DNA of 64,000 bases. Source: Torymus aiolomorphi. Lineage: Eukaryota; Arthropoda; Insecta; Hymenoptera; Torymidae. The number at the start of each line of letters is the position of its first letter. The stretch's first letter is position 1. A model generated the notes under the pieces. It made no database searches. It was given only the letters and a program-made list of their open reading frames with translations, and was not told the origin of the DNA. Made by a program: the position numbers and the translations under genes. Positions 1 through 14,354 of this stretch are shown one piece after another. The stretch covers positions 209,182,297 to 209,246,296 of the forward strand of contig CM070874.1 of assembly GCA_036365515.1 (NCBI GenBank), read 5' to 3'.

Positions 1-3000
1 TGTTTGTAAACCTGACAGTTCAAAGTTAATGAGATCGCATTGGTACTGTTGAAGTAAATACAAGTATTACATGATTTTCAATATCCAATAATTGCATTTG
101 AAAAATTTTAATATTTGTAATGATATTTTACAACTTATTCCAGTTGGAGTCGTATGCAATTCGATTAGGATACGGAATAATCAGCGGCATATCGTTTCCA
201 TTTAAACAACATTGACGGTAATTCTGTTTCTAAAATTGTTTCTGAAAAATTAGCTACTTCATGCCTTCAGTACTTTTGATTTTTCACTAAAATTACAATA
301 ACTAACGTTAACTTGTGATGAGATTGATCATTACTCATCCAAACGGTCGTTAGTATGTAAAAAATCCCATGAACTAATGAAGTCATTCATGGTATCTTAA
401 TTGAAATAGATAATCTGAGATTAACTCCTCACTGAAACAATAGTTTCACCAATTTACAGTACTGTTTGTAAACCTGACAGTTCAAAGTCAATTTGGTCTC
501 ATTGGTACTGTTGAGGTAAATTCAAGAATTACATGATTTTTAACATAGAATATTTGCAATTTTAAAAATTTTAATATTTGTAGCGATATTTTACAACTTA
601 TTCCAGTTCCAGTCGTATGCAATTCGATTAGGATACGGAAAAATGAGCGGCATATCGTTTGCATTTCAACAACTCTGACTCCAATTCTGTTTCAAAAATC
701 GTTTCTGAAAAATTAGCTACTGCATGCCTTCAGTACTTTTGATTTTTCAATCAAAATACAATAACTAACGTTAAATTGTGATGAGATTGATCGTTACTCA
801 TCCAAAATATCGTTAGTATGTAAAAAATCCATTGAACTAATGAAGTCGTTCATGGTATCTTAATTGAAAAAGATAATCTCAGATTACCTCTTCACTTAAA
901 CAGTAGTGTAAAAAATTTACAGTACTGTTTGTAAACCTGACAGTTCAACGTCAATGAGGTCGCATTGGTACTGTTGACGTAAATTCAAGTATTACATGAT
1001 TTTTAATATCCAATAATTGCATTTGAAAAATTTTAATATTTGTAATGATATTTTACAACTTATTCCAGTTCCAATGATAAGAAATTCGATTAGGATACGG
1101 AAACATGAGCGGCATATCGTTATCATTTTAACAACTCTGACTATAATTCTGTTTCAAAGATCGTTTATGAAAAATTAGCTACTGCATGCCTTCAGTACTT
1201 TTGATTTTTCAATCAAATACAATAACTAACGTTAAATTGTGATGAGATTGATCGTTACTCATCCAAACTGTCGTTAGTATGTAAACAATCCCATGGACTA
1301 ATGAAGTCGTTCATGTTATCTTAATTGAAATAGATAATCACAGCTTAACTCTTCACTGAAACAATAGTTTCACCAATTTACAGTACTTGTTTGTAAACCT
1401 GACAGTTCAAAGTTAATGAGATCGCATTGGTACTGTTGAAGTAAATACAAGTATTACATGATTTTCAATATCCAATAATTGCATTTGAAAAATTTTAATA
1501 TTTGAAATGATATTTTACAACTTATTCCAGTTGGAGTCGTATGCAATTCGATTAGGATACGGAATAATCAGCGGCATATCGTTTCCATTTAAACAACATT
1601 GACGGTAATTCTGTTTCTAAAATTGTTTCTGAAAAATTAGCTACTTCATGCCTTCAGTACTTTTGATTTTTCACTAAAATTACAATAACTAACGTTAACT
1701 TGTGATGAGATTGATCATTACTCATCCAAACGGTCGTTAGTATGTAAAAAATCCCATGAACTAATGAAGTCATTCATGGTATCTTAATTGAAATAGATAA
1801 TCTGAGATTAACTCCTCACTGAAACAATAGTTTCACCAATTTACAGTACTGTTTGTAAACCTGACAGTTCAAAGTCAATTTGGTCTCATTGGTACTGTTG
1901 AGGTAAATTCAAGAATTACATGATTTTTAACATAGAATATTTGCAATTTTAAAAATTTTAATATTTGTAGCGATATTTTCCAACTTATTCCAGTTCCAGT
2001 CGTATGCAATTCGATTAGGATACGGAAAAATGAGCGGCATATCGTTTGCATTTCAACAACTCTGACTCCAATTCTGTTTCAAAAATCTTTTCTGAAAAAT
2101 TAGCTACTGCATGCCTTCAGTACTTTTGATTTTTCAATCAAAATACAATAACTAACGTTAAATTGTGATGAGATTGATCGTTACTCATCCAAAATATCGT
2201 TAGTATGTAAAAAATCCATTGAACTAATGAAGTCGTTCATGGTATCTTATTTGAAAAAGATAATCTCAGATTACCTCCTCACTTAAACAGTAGTGTAAAA
2301 AATTTACAGTACTGTTTGTAAACCTGACAGTTCAACGTCAATGAGGTCGCATTGGTACTGTTGACGTAAATTCAAGTATTACATGATTTTTAAGATCCAA
2401 TAATTGCATTTGAAAAATTTTAATATTTGTAATGATATTTTACAACTTATTCCAGTTCCAATGATAAGAAATTCGATTAGGATACGGAAAAATGAGCGGC
2501 ATATCGTTTGCATTTCAACAACTCTGACTCCAATTCTGTTTCAAAAATCGTTTATGAAAAATTAGCTACTGCATGCCTTCAGTACTTTTGATTTTTCAAT
2601 CAAATACAATAACTAACGTTAAATTGTGATGAGATTGATCGTTACTCATCCAAACTGTCGTTAGTATGAAATAATTCCATGGACTAATGAAGTCGTTCAT
2701 GTTATCTTAATTGAAATAGATAATCACAGCTTAACTCCTCACTGAAACAATAGTTTCACCAATTTACAGTACTTGTTTGTAAACCTGACAGTTCAAAGTC
2801 AATGAGGTCGCATTGGTACTGTTGAAGTAAATACAAGTATTACATGATTTTCAATATCCAATAATTGCATTTGAAAAATTTTAATATTTGTAATGATATT
2901 TTACAACTTATTCCAGTTGGAGTCGTATGCAATTCGATTAGGATACGGAATAATCAGCGGCATATCGTTTCCATTTAAACAACATTGACGGTAATTCTGT

Positions 3001-6000
3001 TTCAAAAATCGTTTCTGAAAAATTAGCTACTTCATGCCTTCAGTACTTTTGATTTTTCACTAAAATTACAATAACTAACGTTAACTTGTGATGAGATTGA
3101 TCATTACTCATCCAAACGGCCGTTAGTATGTAAAAAATCCCATGAACTAATGAAGTCATTCATGGTATCTTAATTGAAATAGATAATCTAAGATTAACTC
3201 CTCACTGAAACAATAGTTTCACCAATTTACAGTACTGTTTGTAAACATGACTGTTCAAAGTCAATTTGGTCTCATTGGTACTGTTGAGGTAAATTGAACA
3301 ATCACATGATGTTAAACATCGAATATTTGCAATTTTAAAAATTTTAATATTTGTAGCGATATTTTACAAGTTATTCCAGTTCCAGTCGTATGCAATTCGA
3401 TTAGGATACGGAAAAATGAGCGGCATATCGTTTGCATTTCAACAACTCTGACTACAATTCTGTTTCAAAAATCGTTTCTGAAAAATTAGCTACTGCATGC
3501 CTTCAGTACTTTTGATTTTTCAATCAAAATACAATAACTAACGTTAAATTGTGATGAGATTGATCGTTACTCATCCAAAAGGTCGTTAGTATGTAAAAAA
3601 TCCCATGAACTAATGAAGTCATTCATGACATCTTAATTGAAATAGATAATCTGAGATTAACTCCTCACTGAAACAATAGTTTCACCAATTTACAGTACTG
3701 TTTGTAAACCTGACAATTCAAAGTCAATTTGGTCTCATTGGCACTGTTGAGGTAAATTCAAGCATTACATGATTTTTAACATCGAATATTTGCATTTTGA
3801 AAAATTCTAATATTTGTAATGATATTTTACAACTTATTCCAGTTTCAGCCATTTGCAATTCGATTAGGATACGGAAAAATGTGCGGCATATCGTTTTCAT
3901 TTCAACAACTTTGACGGTAATTCTTTTTTAAACATTGTTGCCGAAAAATTATCTACTGCATTCCTGTAGTACTTTTGATTTTTCACTAAAAATACAATAA
4001 CTGACGTTAAATTGTGATGAGATTGATCGTTACTCATCCAAACAGTCGTTAGTATACAAAAAATCCCATGAACTAATGAAGTCGTTCATGGTATCTTAAT
4101 TGGAATAGATAATCCCACATTACCTCCTCACTTAAACAGAAGTGTAAACAATTTACAGGACTATTTGTAAACCTGACAGTTCAAAGTCAATTTGGTCTCA
4201 TTGGTACTGTTGAGGTAAATTCAAGCATTACATGATTTTTAACATCGAATATTTGCATTTTTAAAAATTTTAATATTTGTAATGATATTTTACAACTTAT
4301 TCCAGTTCCAGTCGTATGCAATTCGATTAGAATACGGAAAAATGAGCGGCATATCGTTTGCATTTCAACAACTCTGACTACAATTCTGTTTCAAAAATCG
4401 TTTATGAAAAATTAGCTACTGCATGCCTTCAGTACTTTTGATTTTTCAATGAAATACAATAACTAACGTTAAATTGTGATGAGATTGATCGTTACTCATC
4501 CAAACTGTCGTTAGTATGTAAACAATCCCATGGACTAATGAAGTCGTTCATGTTATCTTAATTGAAATAGATAATCATAGCTTAACTCTTCACTGAAACA
4601 ATAGTTTCACCAATTCACAGTACTTGTTTGTAAACCTGACAGTTCAAAGTCAATGAGATCGCATTGGTACTGTTGAAGTAAATACAAGTATTACATGATT
4701 TTCAATATCCAATAATTGCATTTGAAAAATTTTAATATTTGTAATGATATTTTACAACTTATTCCAGTTGGAGTCGTATGCAATTCGATTAGGATACGGA
4801 ATAATCAGCGGCATATCGTTTCCATTTAAACAACATTGACGGTAATTGTGTTTCTAAAATTGTTTCTGAAAAATTAGCTACTTCATGCCTTCAGTACTTT
4901 TGATTTTTCACTAAAATTACAATAACTAACGTTAACTTGTGATGAGATTGATCATTACTCATCCAAACGGTCGTTAGTATGTAAAAAATCCCATGAACTA
5001 ATGAAGTCATTCATGGTATCTTAATTGAAATAGATAATCTGAGATTAACTCCTCACTGAAACAATAGTTTCACCAATTTACAGTACTGTTTGTAAACCTG
5101 ACAGTTCAAAGTCAATTTGGTCTCATTGGTACTGTTGAGGTAAATTCAAGAATTACATGATTTTTAACATAGAATATTTGCAATTTTAAAAATTTTAATA
5201 TTTGTAGCGATATTTTACAACTTATTCCAGTTTCAGCCATTTGCAATTCGATTATGATACGGAAAAATGTGCGGCATATCGTTTTCATTTCAACAACTTT
5301 GACGGTAATTCTTTTTAAACATTGTTGCCGAAAAATTATCTACTGCATTCCTGTAGTACTTTTGATTTTTCACTAAAAATACAATAACTAACGTTAAATT
5401 GTGATGAGATTGATCGTTACTCATCCAAACAGTCGTTAGTATATAAAAAATCCCATGAACTAATGAAGTCGTTCATGGTATCTTAATTGGAATAGATAAT
5501 CCCACATTACCTCCTCACTTGAACAGAAGTGTAAACAATTTACAGGACTATTTGTAAACCTGACAGTTCAAAGTCAATTTGGTCTCATTGGTACTGTTGA
5601 GGTAAATTCAAGCATTACATGATATTTAACATCGAATATTTGAATTTTTAAAAATTTTAATATTTGTAATGATATTTTACAACTTATTCCAGTTCCAGTC
5701 GTATGCAATTCGATTAGAATACGGAAAAATGAGCGGCATATCGTTTGCATTTTAACAATTCTGACTACAATTTTATTTCAAAAATCGTTTCTGAAAAATT
5801 AGCTACTGCATGCCTTCAGTACTTTTGATTTTTCAATCAAAATACAATAACTAACGTTAAATTGTGATGAGATTGATCGTTACTCATCCAAAATATCATT
5901 AGTATGTAAAAAATCCATTGAACTAATGAAGTCGTTCATGTTATCTTATTTGAAAAAGATAATCACCGCTTAACTCCTCACTGAAACAATAGTTTCACCA

Positions 6001-6469
6001 ATTTGCAGTACTTGTTCGTAAACCTGACAGTTCAAAGTCAATGAGGTCGCATTGGTACGGTTGAGGTAAATTGAAGTATTACATGATTTTTAATATCCAA
6101 TAATTGCATTTGAAAATTTTAGTATTTGTAATGATATTTTACAACTTATTCCAGTTCCAATCATAAGAAATTTGATTAGGATACGAAGCATGAGCGTCAA
6201 ATCTGTATTCCTTTCTGCAGCTCTGACAGTATTTTTTTTTCAAGAGTCGCCTGAGAGAATTTCGTTATACGATGTCTTCAGCTCTATTGATAATTCTCCC
6301 AAAATAACTTGTGTTAAGTTGAGATGACATCCACCTTTACTCATCCAAACTTTTGTTAGGATACATAAAACTCTTGCCAACAAATGAAGTAGTTCATATT
6401 ATCCTATATGAAGTAGATGATGCCAGATAACCTCCTCACTCGAACAGCAGTATATACAACTTGCAGTAC
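1..6469. repeat. Satellite A: 462-bp tandem array with 3-mer higher-order structure
   Basis: Fourteen head-to-tail monomers each begin near TGTTTGTAAACCTGACAGTT. Starts are at 1, 463, 926, 1388, 1850, 2313, 2774, 3236, 3699, 4163, 4625, 5087, 5549 and 6013, giving lengths of 461-464 bp except the last (457). Monomers 1-3 match 4-6 more closely than each other, so the repeat is a trimer of about 1,387 bp. Monomers 9 and 12 carry a different central block (TTTCAGCCATTTGCAATTCG), and monomer 12 looks like a hybrid of two types, as expected from unequal exchange. The array continues off the left edge. No coding potential is seen. The role is unknown; a centromeric or pericentromeric satellite is an inference. 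Confidence 0.95.
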
Positions 6470-8512
6470 TGTTAAGAAGCCTGACAGTTGAAAGTCAATG
6501 AATTCAAATGATAAATAGATTATCCCTTTACTTTTTCTGTGCTTATCACCAAATAGAAGTCGACAGTCAATGAAGTCATATTGGCAATCTACTTATTGAG
6601 GTAAATCATAATGCTACATTATTTTTAATATAGAATAGGTACATTTTGAAAAATGTATATATTTGAAACGATATATGTAAAATAATTGTATCAGCTGCTT
6701 TAATATAAAATGTTTATTCAGTAGTTTAGATTTTTATTATAATATTTAGCAATTTATTGCAATTACAATCGTGAGAAATGCAAATATCATGTGAGAACGT
6801 AAGTAGCAAATAGTTTTACCCTTCTACAACTAACTGTAATTTTTTTCAATGATTATTTAAGAGAATTCATGTACAGCATGTCTTCAGCCATTTTGAGATT
6901 TTCCTTAATGTCTTACGTTAACTTGCGGTAAGATTCATTGTTACTTATGCTATCTTTCTTTAGGATGTATAAAATTTTTGCCATAAAATCAATTAATATA
7001 TATTTTCCTAGTTTACAATAAATAAGTGATACGAGATTACCTGTTTACCAGTAATATGCTAAATACAATGTACAGAACTATTAACAAATCAGATCGTCCT
7101 AAGTCAATAATGTAACATTGATACTCTACTTGCTGAGGTAAATTAAAGTATTACATCAGTTTTAATTTAAAGTTACTAAGATTCTTTTGATAATTTGAAT
7201 ATATAACTTATTATATTTTACAATTTATTTCAGTTAAAAACGTTTGAAAGTGAATATTTAAAAAATCTAGAAGAGTATTATAGTAACATTTCCTTAGTAA
7301 TACTGTATTTGTACTAAAAATGAGTTTCGTGTACCTAAAGTCTTCGCCACCGACTTCATGAAAAGAAAAAATACATCGCTACAGTAATAGAAAATGTTTA
7401 GATATATAAAGATTGGGAAAATATGCATTAATTAAACACCTATGATATAAAGTGAATAATGTGGATTACCCTTTCTGTTGTGCTGTGCTGAATACAATAT
7501 ATAGTACTGTATCTAAATCAGGTAATCCAAAGTCAATAAACTCGCATTGATATGATATTATTTAACGTAAGTAGAATAATTTTATCATCTTTAATCTGAA
7601 AGTCATGTTTAAAAATTTTAATTTTATTTCTGATTTTTGCAGTTCAAATTGTTAGAAATTGAATTACCACATGAGAACATAAGGGAAATATTTTTTTCCT
7701 TTCACAACCGTCCCCGTGATGTTTTTCAAAGACTCTTTTAAAAGAATTTAGAGACAGTATTTCTTCAGCCATTTTGAAAAATCTCTAAAAACATGTTACG
7801 TTAACTTGAGGTAAAATCCATCGTTACTTGTTCTATCTTTTGTTAGAATGTATAAAAATCTTGCCAACCAATTGAGTCGTTTGTATTTTCCGATTTGAAG
7901 TAGATGATCCAAGATTACCTGTTCACTTGAACCTCCCTTTATATGTTCTCTGTTCAATACGAAGTACAGTACTGTTAATAAACCATACAGTCTAAACTCA
8001 ATAATGGCACATTTGTACTCTCTTTGTTGACGTAAATTGAAGTATTACATGGTTTTTAATTGCAATAGTTATATTTTCAAAAATATTTCTTATGATATTT
8101 TACAATTTATTCCAGTTGCAATCATAACAAATTCAATTATGATATGAGAACATAAGTGGTAAAACATTTTTCTCTTCTACAACCCTGACGGTGATTTTTT
8201 TGGAAAGATCCTTTTGAGAGAATTCAGCGACAGCTAAGTCGTTTATATTTTTGGATTTTAACTGGATAATACGAGATTACTTGTTCACTTATAATGTGTT
8301 AAGTACAAAATATAGTACTATCAATATACCTGACAATTCAAAGTGAACAGTGGCATATTGGTACCCTACTTGTTGAGGTGAATAGAAGAATTACGTTATT
8401 TTTAATATAAAATGTTTACACTTTATAAAATACCAATATATCTCATTATATTTCTAATCCTTACATTATCTTTTATTACGTTGATTAAATATTATTTTCC
8501 CCCTTCTTGCAG
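6470..8512. repeat. Decayed satellite A monomers at array edge
   Basis: Copies starting near 6470, 7079, 7508, 7970 and 8316 keep landmarks of the 462-bp monomer, such as the CTGACAGTT-like start, a GTTGAGGTAAAT-like block and a polypyrimidine tract ending in CAG. They are heavily diverged, and their lengths run from about 200 to 610 bp. Divergence increases sharply from about 6.1 kb rightward, the usual pattern where homogenisation by unequal exchange fades at a satellite edge. Confidence 0.8.
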
Positions 8513-8969
8513 CAAAAGCAACGAATAAGAGGCCATACAGAAGTAGAGTCTGCCGTTTTGTCTTGTAAGAAGTTTCTAGCACCTCTCTTTCTCTGATGCT
8601 CTTGTGACGTGTCGATAATATGACTTTCCTGCTCCATTGGTTTCATTTTATTGATTTAGTGATCACATACATTAAAGGAATATTATATTTCTCATAGCAA
8701 TTAATCATTTATAGTGCAATATAATATTATTTAATATCGGCTTGAAAAAATAATGATAAGTCATATTATAAGAATGAAATAAAAGAATTAATAATAATTA
8801 ATCAAAATAACAATATGAAGTAAGTTTTATCAATATATGAAATAGATAACTGTCACTTGCAGCTCTGTATATAAAATGTTTTGACAATGATAAAAGTATT
8901 GACAATTTGCTAATATCGATCTTAAATTTATTTCATACAAAATTTTATGACAAAAAAATAATACATAAA
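8513..8969. other. AT-rich spacer with a possible terminal-exon-like segment
   Basis: A polypyrimidine tract ending TTCTTGCAG at about 8512 is followed by an 18-codon open stretch ending in TAA near 8571, and an AATAAA-type signal lies near 8778. This would fit the last exon of a gene, but the splice tract also falls where satellite A monomers carry their own pyrimidine-CAG tract, so it may be only a mutated monomer. The rest of the interval is AT-rich and I recognise nothing in it. Confidence 0.3.
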
Positions 8970-9740
8970 CATAGCTGAGATCTCATCTAAATAAGAGCAT
9001 CCCGTACAAAATTCAAGTTTCCCCCCATTTGTGATAAGATCTCAGCTCAGACCTCATGTAAGACCGCGAATCAAATTCAAAACTGACTAAAACTCAAGTA
9101 AGACTTCAGCAGAGATCTCATCTAAATCAATGCATTCAATAACAAATCAGAAATTGTAAACCCAATCTCTGATGAGATCTCAGCTGAAATCTTCATCTTA
9201 ATCTTAAGAAGTTACTTGAACTCAACTGAGATCTCAGCTGTGATCTTATCTAAATAAGAGCATTCCATAAAAAATTCAAGTTTCTCCATTTGTGCTAAGA
9301 TCTTAGCTGAGATCTCATGTAAGACAGTAATTCAATTTAAGAAGTTACTTGAACTCGAGTGTGATCTCAGTAGAGATCTCATCTATATCAGGGAATACAA
9401 ATAAATGAAATTGTTTCTCAATCTCTGCTTAAATCTCAGTTGAGATCTCATATAATATGGCGATTCAAAATAAAGTTACTTGATCTCAAGTGAGTTCTCA
9501 GCTGAGATATCAATAAGTGCATTCAAATAAAAAAATTATGTTTATCAATCTGTGCTGAGATCTCAGCTGAGATCTCATGTAAGACAGTGATACAAATTAA
9601 AGTCACTAAAACTCATGTGAGATTTCGGCTGAGATCTCATTTAACTATTCTTTTTCATAATGGTCACATGAGAAATTGATACAAGATTTTACATGATATC
9701 TCAGGTGAGATCTCACATGAGATCTCACCTGAGATTTTTC
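8970..9740. repeat. Array of ATCTCAGCTGAGAT palindromes
   Basis: About twelve copies of an imperfect palindrome (core GAGATCTCAGCTGAGATCTC) occur every 60-70 bp. Two spacer types alternate: one contains TAAATAAGAGCATTC and the other TGTAAGACAGTGATTC, so the true unit is a dimer of about 130 bp. The last copies (about 9690-9740) merge into a run of overlapping AGATCTCA motifs. The array lies exactly between satellites A and B. It is not a CRISPR array: the spacers are repeats and the genome is eukaryotic. Confidence 0.85.
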
Positions 9741-12700
9741 AGTAGGGTTTTCACCATATTTTAGGAAAATATTGGTAAAAACTGGCATATTTAGTATAAA
9801 ACTTAATTTCCAGCTCATTAAGAGCAAAACGTACTTAAAATCATGGTTTTCCACGATTTTTACAGGATTTCACTCACATTTCACCATATACTAGGTAAAT
9901 ATTGGTAAAAACATGCATATTATAAAACTACATTATTCTGAGGAAAACGATGATAAGAATGCATATTTCCACTTTATTAATTACAAAAAGTACAGATAAT
10001 CATGGTTTATCTTTTTTTGCAGTATTCCACGCACTTTTCGCCATATTTTACGAAAATATTGGTAAAATCAGTCATTTCTATCATAAACCTACGTTATTTA
10101 GAGAAAAACCACAAACGAAATCGAAATTTCCTGCGTTTGAATACCAAAAGTGCTGAGAATAATTTTTTTCCCTGTTTTCTGCAGGATTCCACGCAAATTT
10201 CACCATATATTAGGTAAATATTGGAAAAAACTGGCATATTTAATATAATACTTAATTTCCAGCTTATTAAGAGCAAAAAGTACTTTAAATCATGGTTTTC
10301 CACGGTTTTTACAGGATTCCACGCACATTACACGATATACTAGGCAAATACTGGTAAAAACAGGCATATTTAGTATAAAACTTATTTTGCAGCTCCTTAA
10401 GAGCAAAAAATACTTTAAATCATGGTTTTTCCCGATTTTGTAGGGTTCCACGCACTCTTGACTATATACTAGGAAAATATAGGTAATAACAGGCATTTTT
10501 CACCATATATTAGAAAAATATTGGTAAAAACAAGCATTTCCATCATAAACCTACTTTATATTGATAAAATCTATGAACCAAATCGAAATTTTCTTCGTTT
10601 GAATACCAAAAATTACGAAAATCAATTTATTACCAGTTTTTTCCGAATTCCACACACATTTCACCATACACAAGGTAAATATTAGTAAAAACAGACATAT
10701 TTAGTCAAAAACTACATTATTTTGAGGAAAACAATGATAAGAATGCATATTTGCATCTTATTAAGTACAAAAAGTAGAGATAATCATGGTTTCTCCTTTT
10801 TTTGCACGATTCCATGCTCTTTTCACCATATTTTAGGAAAATATTGGTAAAAACTGGCATATTTAGTTTAAAACTTAATTTCCAGCTCATTAAAAGCAAA
10901 AAGTCTTTTAAATCATGGTTTTCCACGTTTTTTTACAGGACTCCATTCACATTTCACAATATACTAGGTAAATATTGGTAAAAACAGGCATATTTAGTAT
11001 AAAACTTATTTTCCAGGTCATTAAGAGCAAAAAATACATTAAATCAAGATTTTCACCATTTTGTGAAGGATTCTGCGCACTCTGCACTATATACTAGGGA
11101 GATATAGGTAATAACAGGCAGTTTTCAGCATATATTAGAAAAATATTGGTAAAAACAAGCATTTCTATTATAAACCTACTTTATTTTGATAAAAACCACA
11201 CACGAAATCGAAATTTCCTGCGTTTGAATACCAAAAGTACTGAGAATAATTTTTTTCCCTGTTTTCTGCAGGATACCACGCAAATTTCGCCACATATTAG
11301 GTATATATTGGAAAAAACTGGCATATTTAGTATAAAACTTAATTTCCGGCTCATTAAGAGCAAAAAGTACTTTAAATTATGGTTTTTCCCGTTTTTTGTA
11401 TGGTTCCACGCACTCTTGACAATATACTAGGAAAATATAGGTAATAACAGGCATTTTTCACCATATATTAGAAAAATATTGGTAAAAACAAGCATTACTA
11501 TAATAAACCTACTTTATATTGATAAAAACTATGAACCTAATCGAAATTTCCTTCGTTTGAATACCAAAAATTACAAAATCAATTTATTACCAGTTTTTTC
11601 AGGATTCCACGCACATTTCACCATATACAAGGTAAATATTGGTAAAAACAGGCATATTCAGTATAAAACTACATTACTCTGACGAAAACAATGATAAAAA
11701 TGCATATTTCCATCTTATTAAGTACAAAAAGTAGAGATAATCATGGTTTCTCTTTTCTTTTGCACGATTCCATGCACTTTTCACCATATTTTAGGAAAAT
11801 ATTGGTAAAAACAGGTATATTTAGTATAAAACTACATTATTTTGTGGAAAACAATGATAAGAATGCATATTTCTACCTTATTAAGTACAAAAAGTACAGA
11901 TAATCATGGTTTCTCTTTTTTTTGCATGATTCCACGACCTTTTCACTATATTTTAGGAAAATATTGGTAAAAACAGTCATTTCTATCAGAAACCTACGTT
12001 ATTTAGAGAAAAACAACGAACCAAATCAAAATTTCCTGCGTTTGAATACCAAAAGTACTGAAATTATTTCTTTTCCCTGTTTTCTGCAGGATTCCACGCA
12101 CATTTCACCCTATACTAGGTAAATGTTGGAAAAAACTGGCATATTTAGTATGAAACTTATATTCCAGCACCTTAAGAGCAGAACATACTTTAATCTTGGT
12201 TTTTCCTGTTTTTTTAGGGTTCCACGGACTCTTGACTATATACTAGGAAAATATAGGTAATAACAGGCATTTTTCACCATTTATTAGAAAAATATTGGTA
12301 AAAACAAGCATTTCTATCATAAACCTACTTTATATTGATAAAAACTATGAACCAAATCGAAATTTCCTTCGTTTGAATACCAAAAATTACAAAATCAATT
12401 TATTGCCAGTTTTATCAGGATTCCACGCACATTTCAACAGATACAAGGTAAATATTGTTGAAAACAGGCATATTTAGTATAAAACTACATTATTTTGGGG
12501 AAAACAATGATAATAATGCATATTTCCGTCTTATTAAGAACAAAAATCCAGATAATCATGGTTTTTCCTTTTTGGCAGGATTCCACGCACTGTTCGCCAT
12601 ATTTTAGGAAAATATTGGTAAATACAATCATTTCTATCATAAACCTACGTTATTTAGGGAGAAATAACGAACGAATTCAAAATTTCCTGTGTTTGAATAC

Positions 12701-13703
12701 CAAGAGTACTGAAAATAACTTTTTGCCCTGTTTTCTGCAGGATTCCACGCACATTTCACCATATATTACGTATATATTGGAAAAAACTGACATATTTAGT
12801 ATAAAACATAATTTCCGGCTCATTAAGAGCAAAAAGTACTTTAAATCATGGTTTTCCACGTTTTTTTACAGGATTCCACTCACATTTCACCATATACTAG
12901 GTAAATATCGGTAAAAACAGGCATATTTAGTTAAAAACTACATTATTTTGAGGAAAACGATGGTAAGAATGCATATCTCCACTTTATTAAGTACAAAAAG
13001 TACAGATAACCGTGGTTTATCTTTTATTGCAGTATTCCACGCACTTTTCGCCAAATTTAGGAAAATATTGGTAAAAACTGTCATATTTAGTATAAGACTT
13101 AATTTCCAGCCCATTAAGAGCAAAAAGGACTTTAACTCATGTTTTCCCACGTTTTTTTACAGGATTCCACTCACATTTCACCATATACTAGATAAATATT
13201 GGTAAAAACAGGCATATTTAGTATAAAACTACATTATTTTGAGGAAAACTATGATAAGAATGCATATTTGGACTTTATTAATTACAAAAAGTGCAGATAA
13301 TCATGGTTTATCTTATTTGCAGTATTCCACGCACTTTTCGCCATATTTTAGGAAAATATTGGTAAAAACTGGCATATTTAATAAAAACTTAATTTCCAGC
13401 CCATTAAGAGCAAAAAGTACTTTACATCATGGTTTTCCACGTTTTATTACAGGATTCCACTCATATTTCACCATATACTAGGTACATATTAGTAAAAACA
13501 GGTATATCTAGTATAAAACTACATTATTTTGAGGAAAACAATGATAAGAATGCATATTTCCATCTTATTAAGTACAAAAAGTAGAGATAATCATGGTTTC
13601 TCCTTTTTTTGCACGATTCCATGCTCTTTTCACCATATTTTAGGAAAATATTAGTAAAAAATGGCATATTTAGTTTAAAACTTAATTTCCAGCTCATTAA
13701 AGG

Positions 13704-13857
13704 GGCATGGTGTGGTTTGTGCACATAAGAATTACGCACATATTTATTGTGCACACTTTAGCATTGGTGTATATCTATATATATGTGTATACTCCAATGC
13801 TAAAGTGTGCACAATAAATATGTGCATAATTCTTATGTGCACAAACCACACCATGCC
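13704..13857. mobile_element. Hairpin MITE inserted once in satellite B
   Basis: A 154-bp segment has arms of about 64 bp (GGCATGGTGTGGTTTGTGCA and its inverse) that are almost perfectly complementary, separated by an AT-rich loop. Equivalent subunits elsewhere (for example near 16120) read CTCATTAAAAGC without it, so it is an insertion, with ATTAAA on both sides as the probable duplication. It occurs in only one subunit, so it arrived after the last amplification of that unit or lies outside the amplified block. Confidence 0.8.
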
Positions 13858-14354
13858 ATTAAAAGCAAAAAGTCCTTTAAATCATGGTTTTCCACGTTTT
13901 TTTACAGGATTCCACTCACATTTTACTATATACTAGGTAAATATTGGTAAAAACAGGCATATTTAGTTTAAAACTTATTTTCAAGGTCATTAAGAGCAAA
14001 AAATACATTAAATAAAGGTTTTCACCATATTGTGCAGGATTCTGCGAACTCATCAGTATATACTAGGAAAATATAGGTAATAACAGGCATTTTTCGCCAT
14101 ATATTAGAAAAATATTGGTAAAAACAAACATTTCTATTATAAACCTACTTCATTTTGATAAAAACAATGAACCAAATCGAAATTTCCTTCGTTTCAATAC
14201 CAAAAAATACGAAAATAAATTTTTTACCAGATTTTTCTGGATTCCACGCACATTTCACCATATACAACGTAAATATTGATAAAAACAGGTATATTTAGTA
14301 TAAAACTACATTATTTTGAGGAAAACAATGATAAGAATGCATATTTCCACCTTC

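Noticed and set aside
1200..1275. GATGAG...CTCATC hairpin in satellite A as a hammerhead
   Set aside because: The core reads GUGAUGA and is followed by CAAA, so the invariant C and G are missing.
9164..9190. CTGATGAGATCTCAGCTGAAA as a second hammerhead core
   Set aside because: It has CUGAUGA and GAAA, but the bases between them do not form a stem II and no matching stem I or III is present. It is part of the ATCTCAGCTGAGAT repeat.
8970..9740. CRISPR-like array of palindromes with spacers
   Set aside because: Spacers are themselves repeated, no cas genes are present, and all surrounding evidence is eukaryotic.
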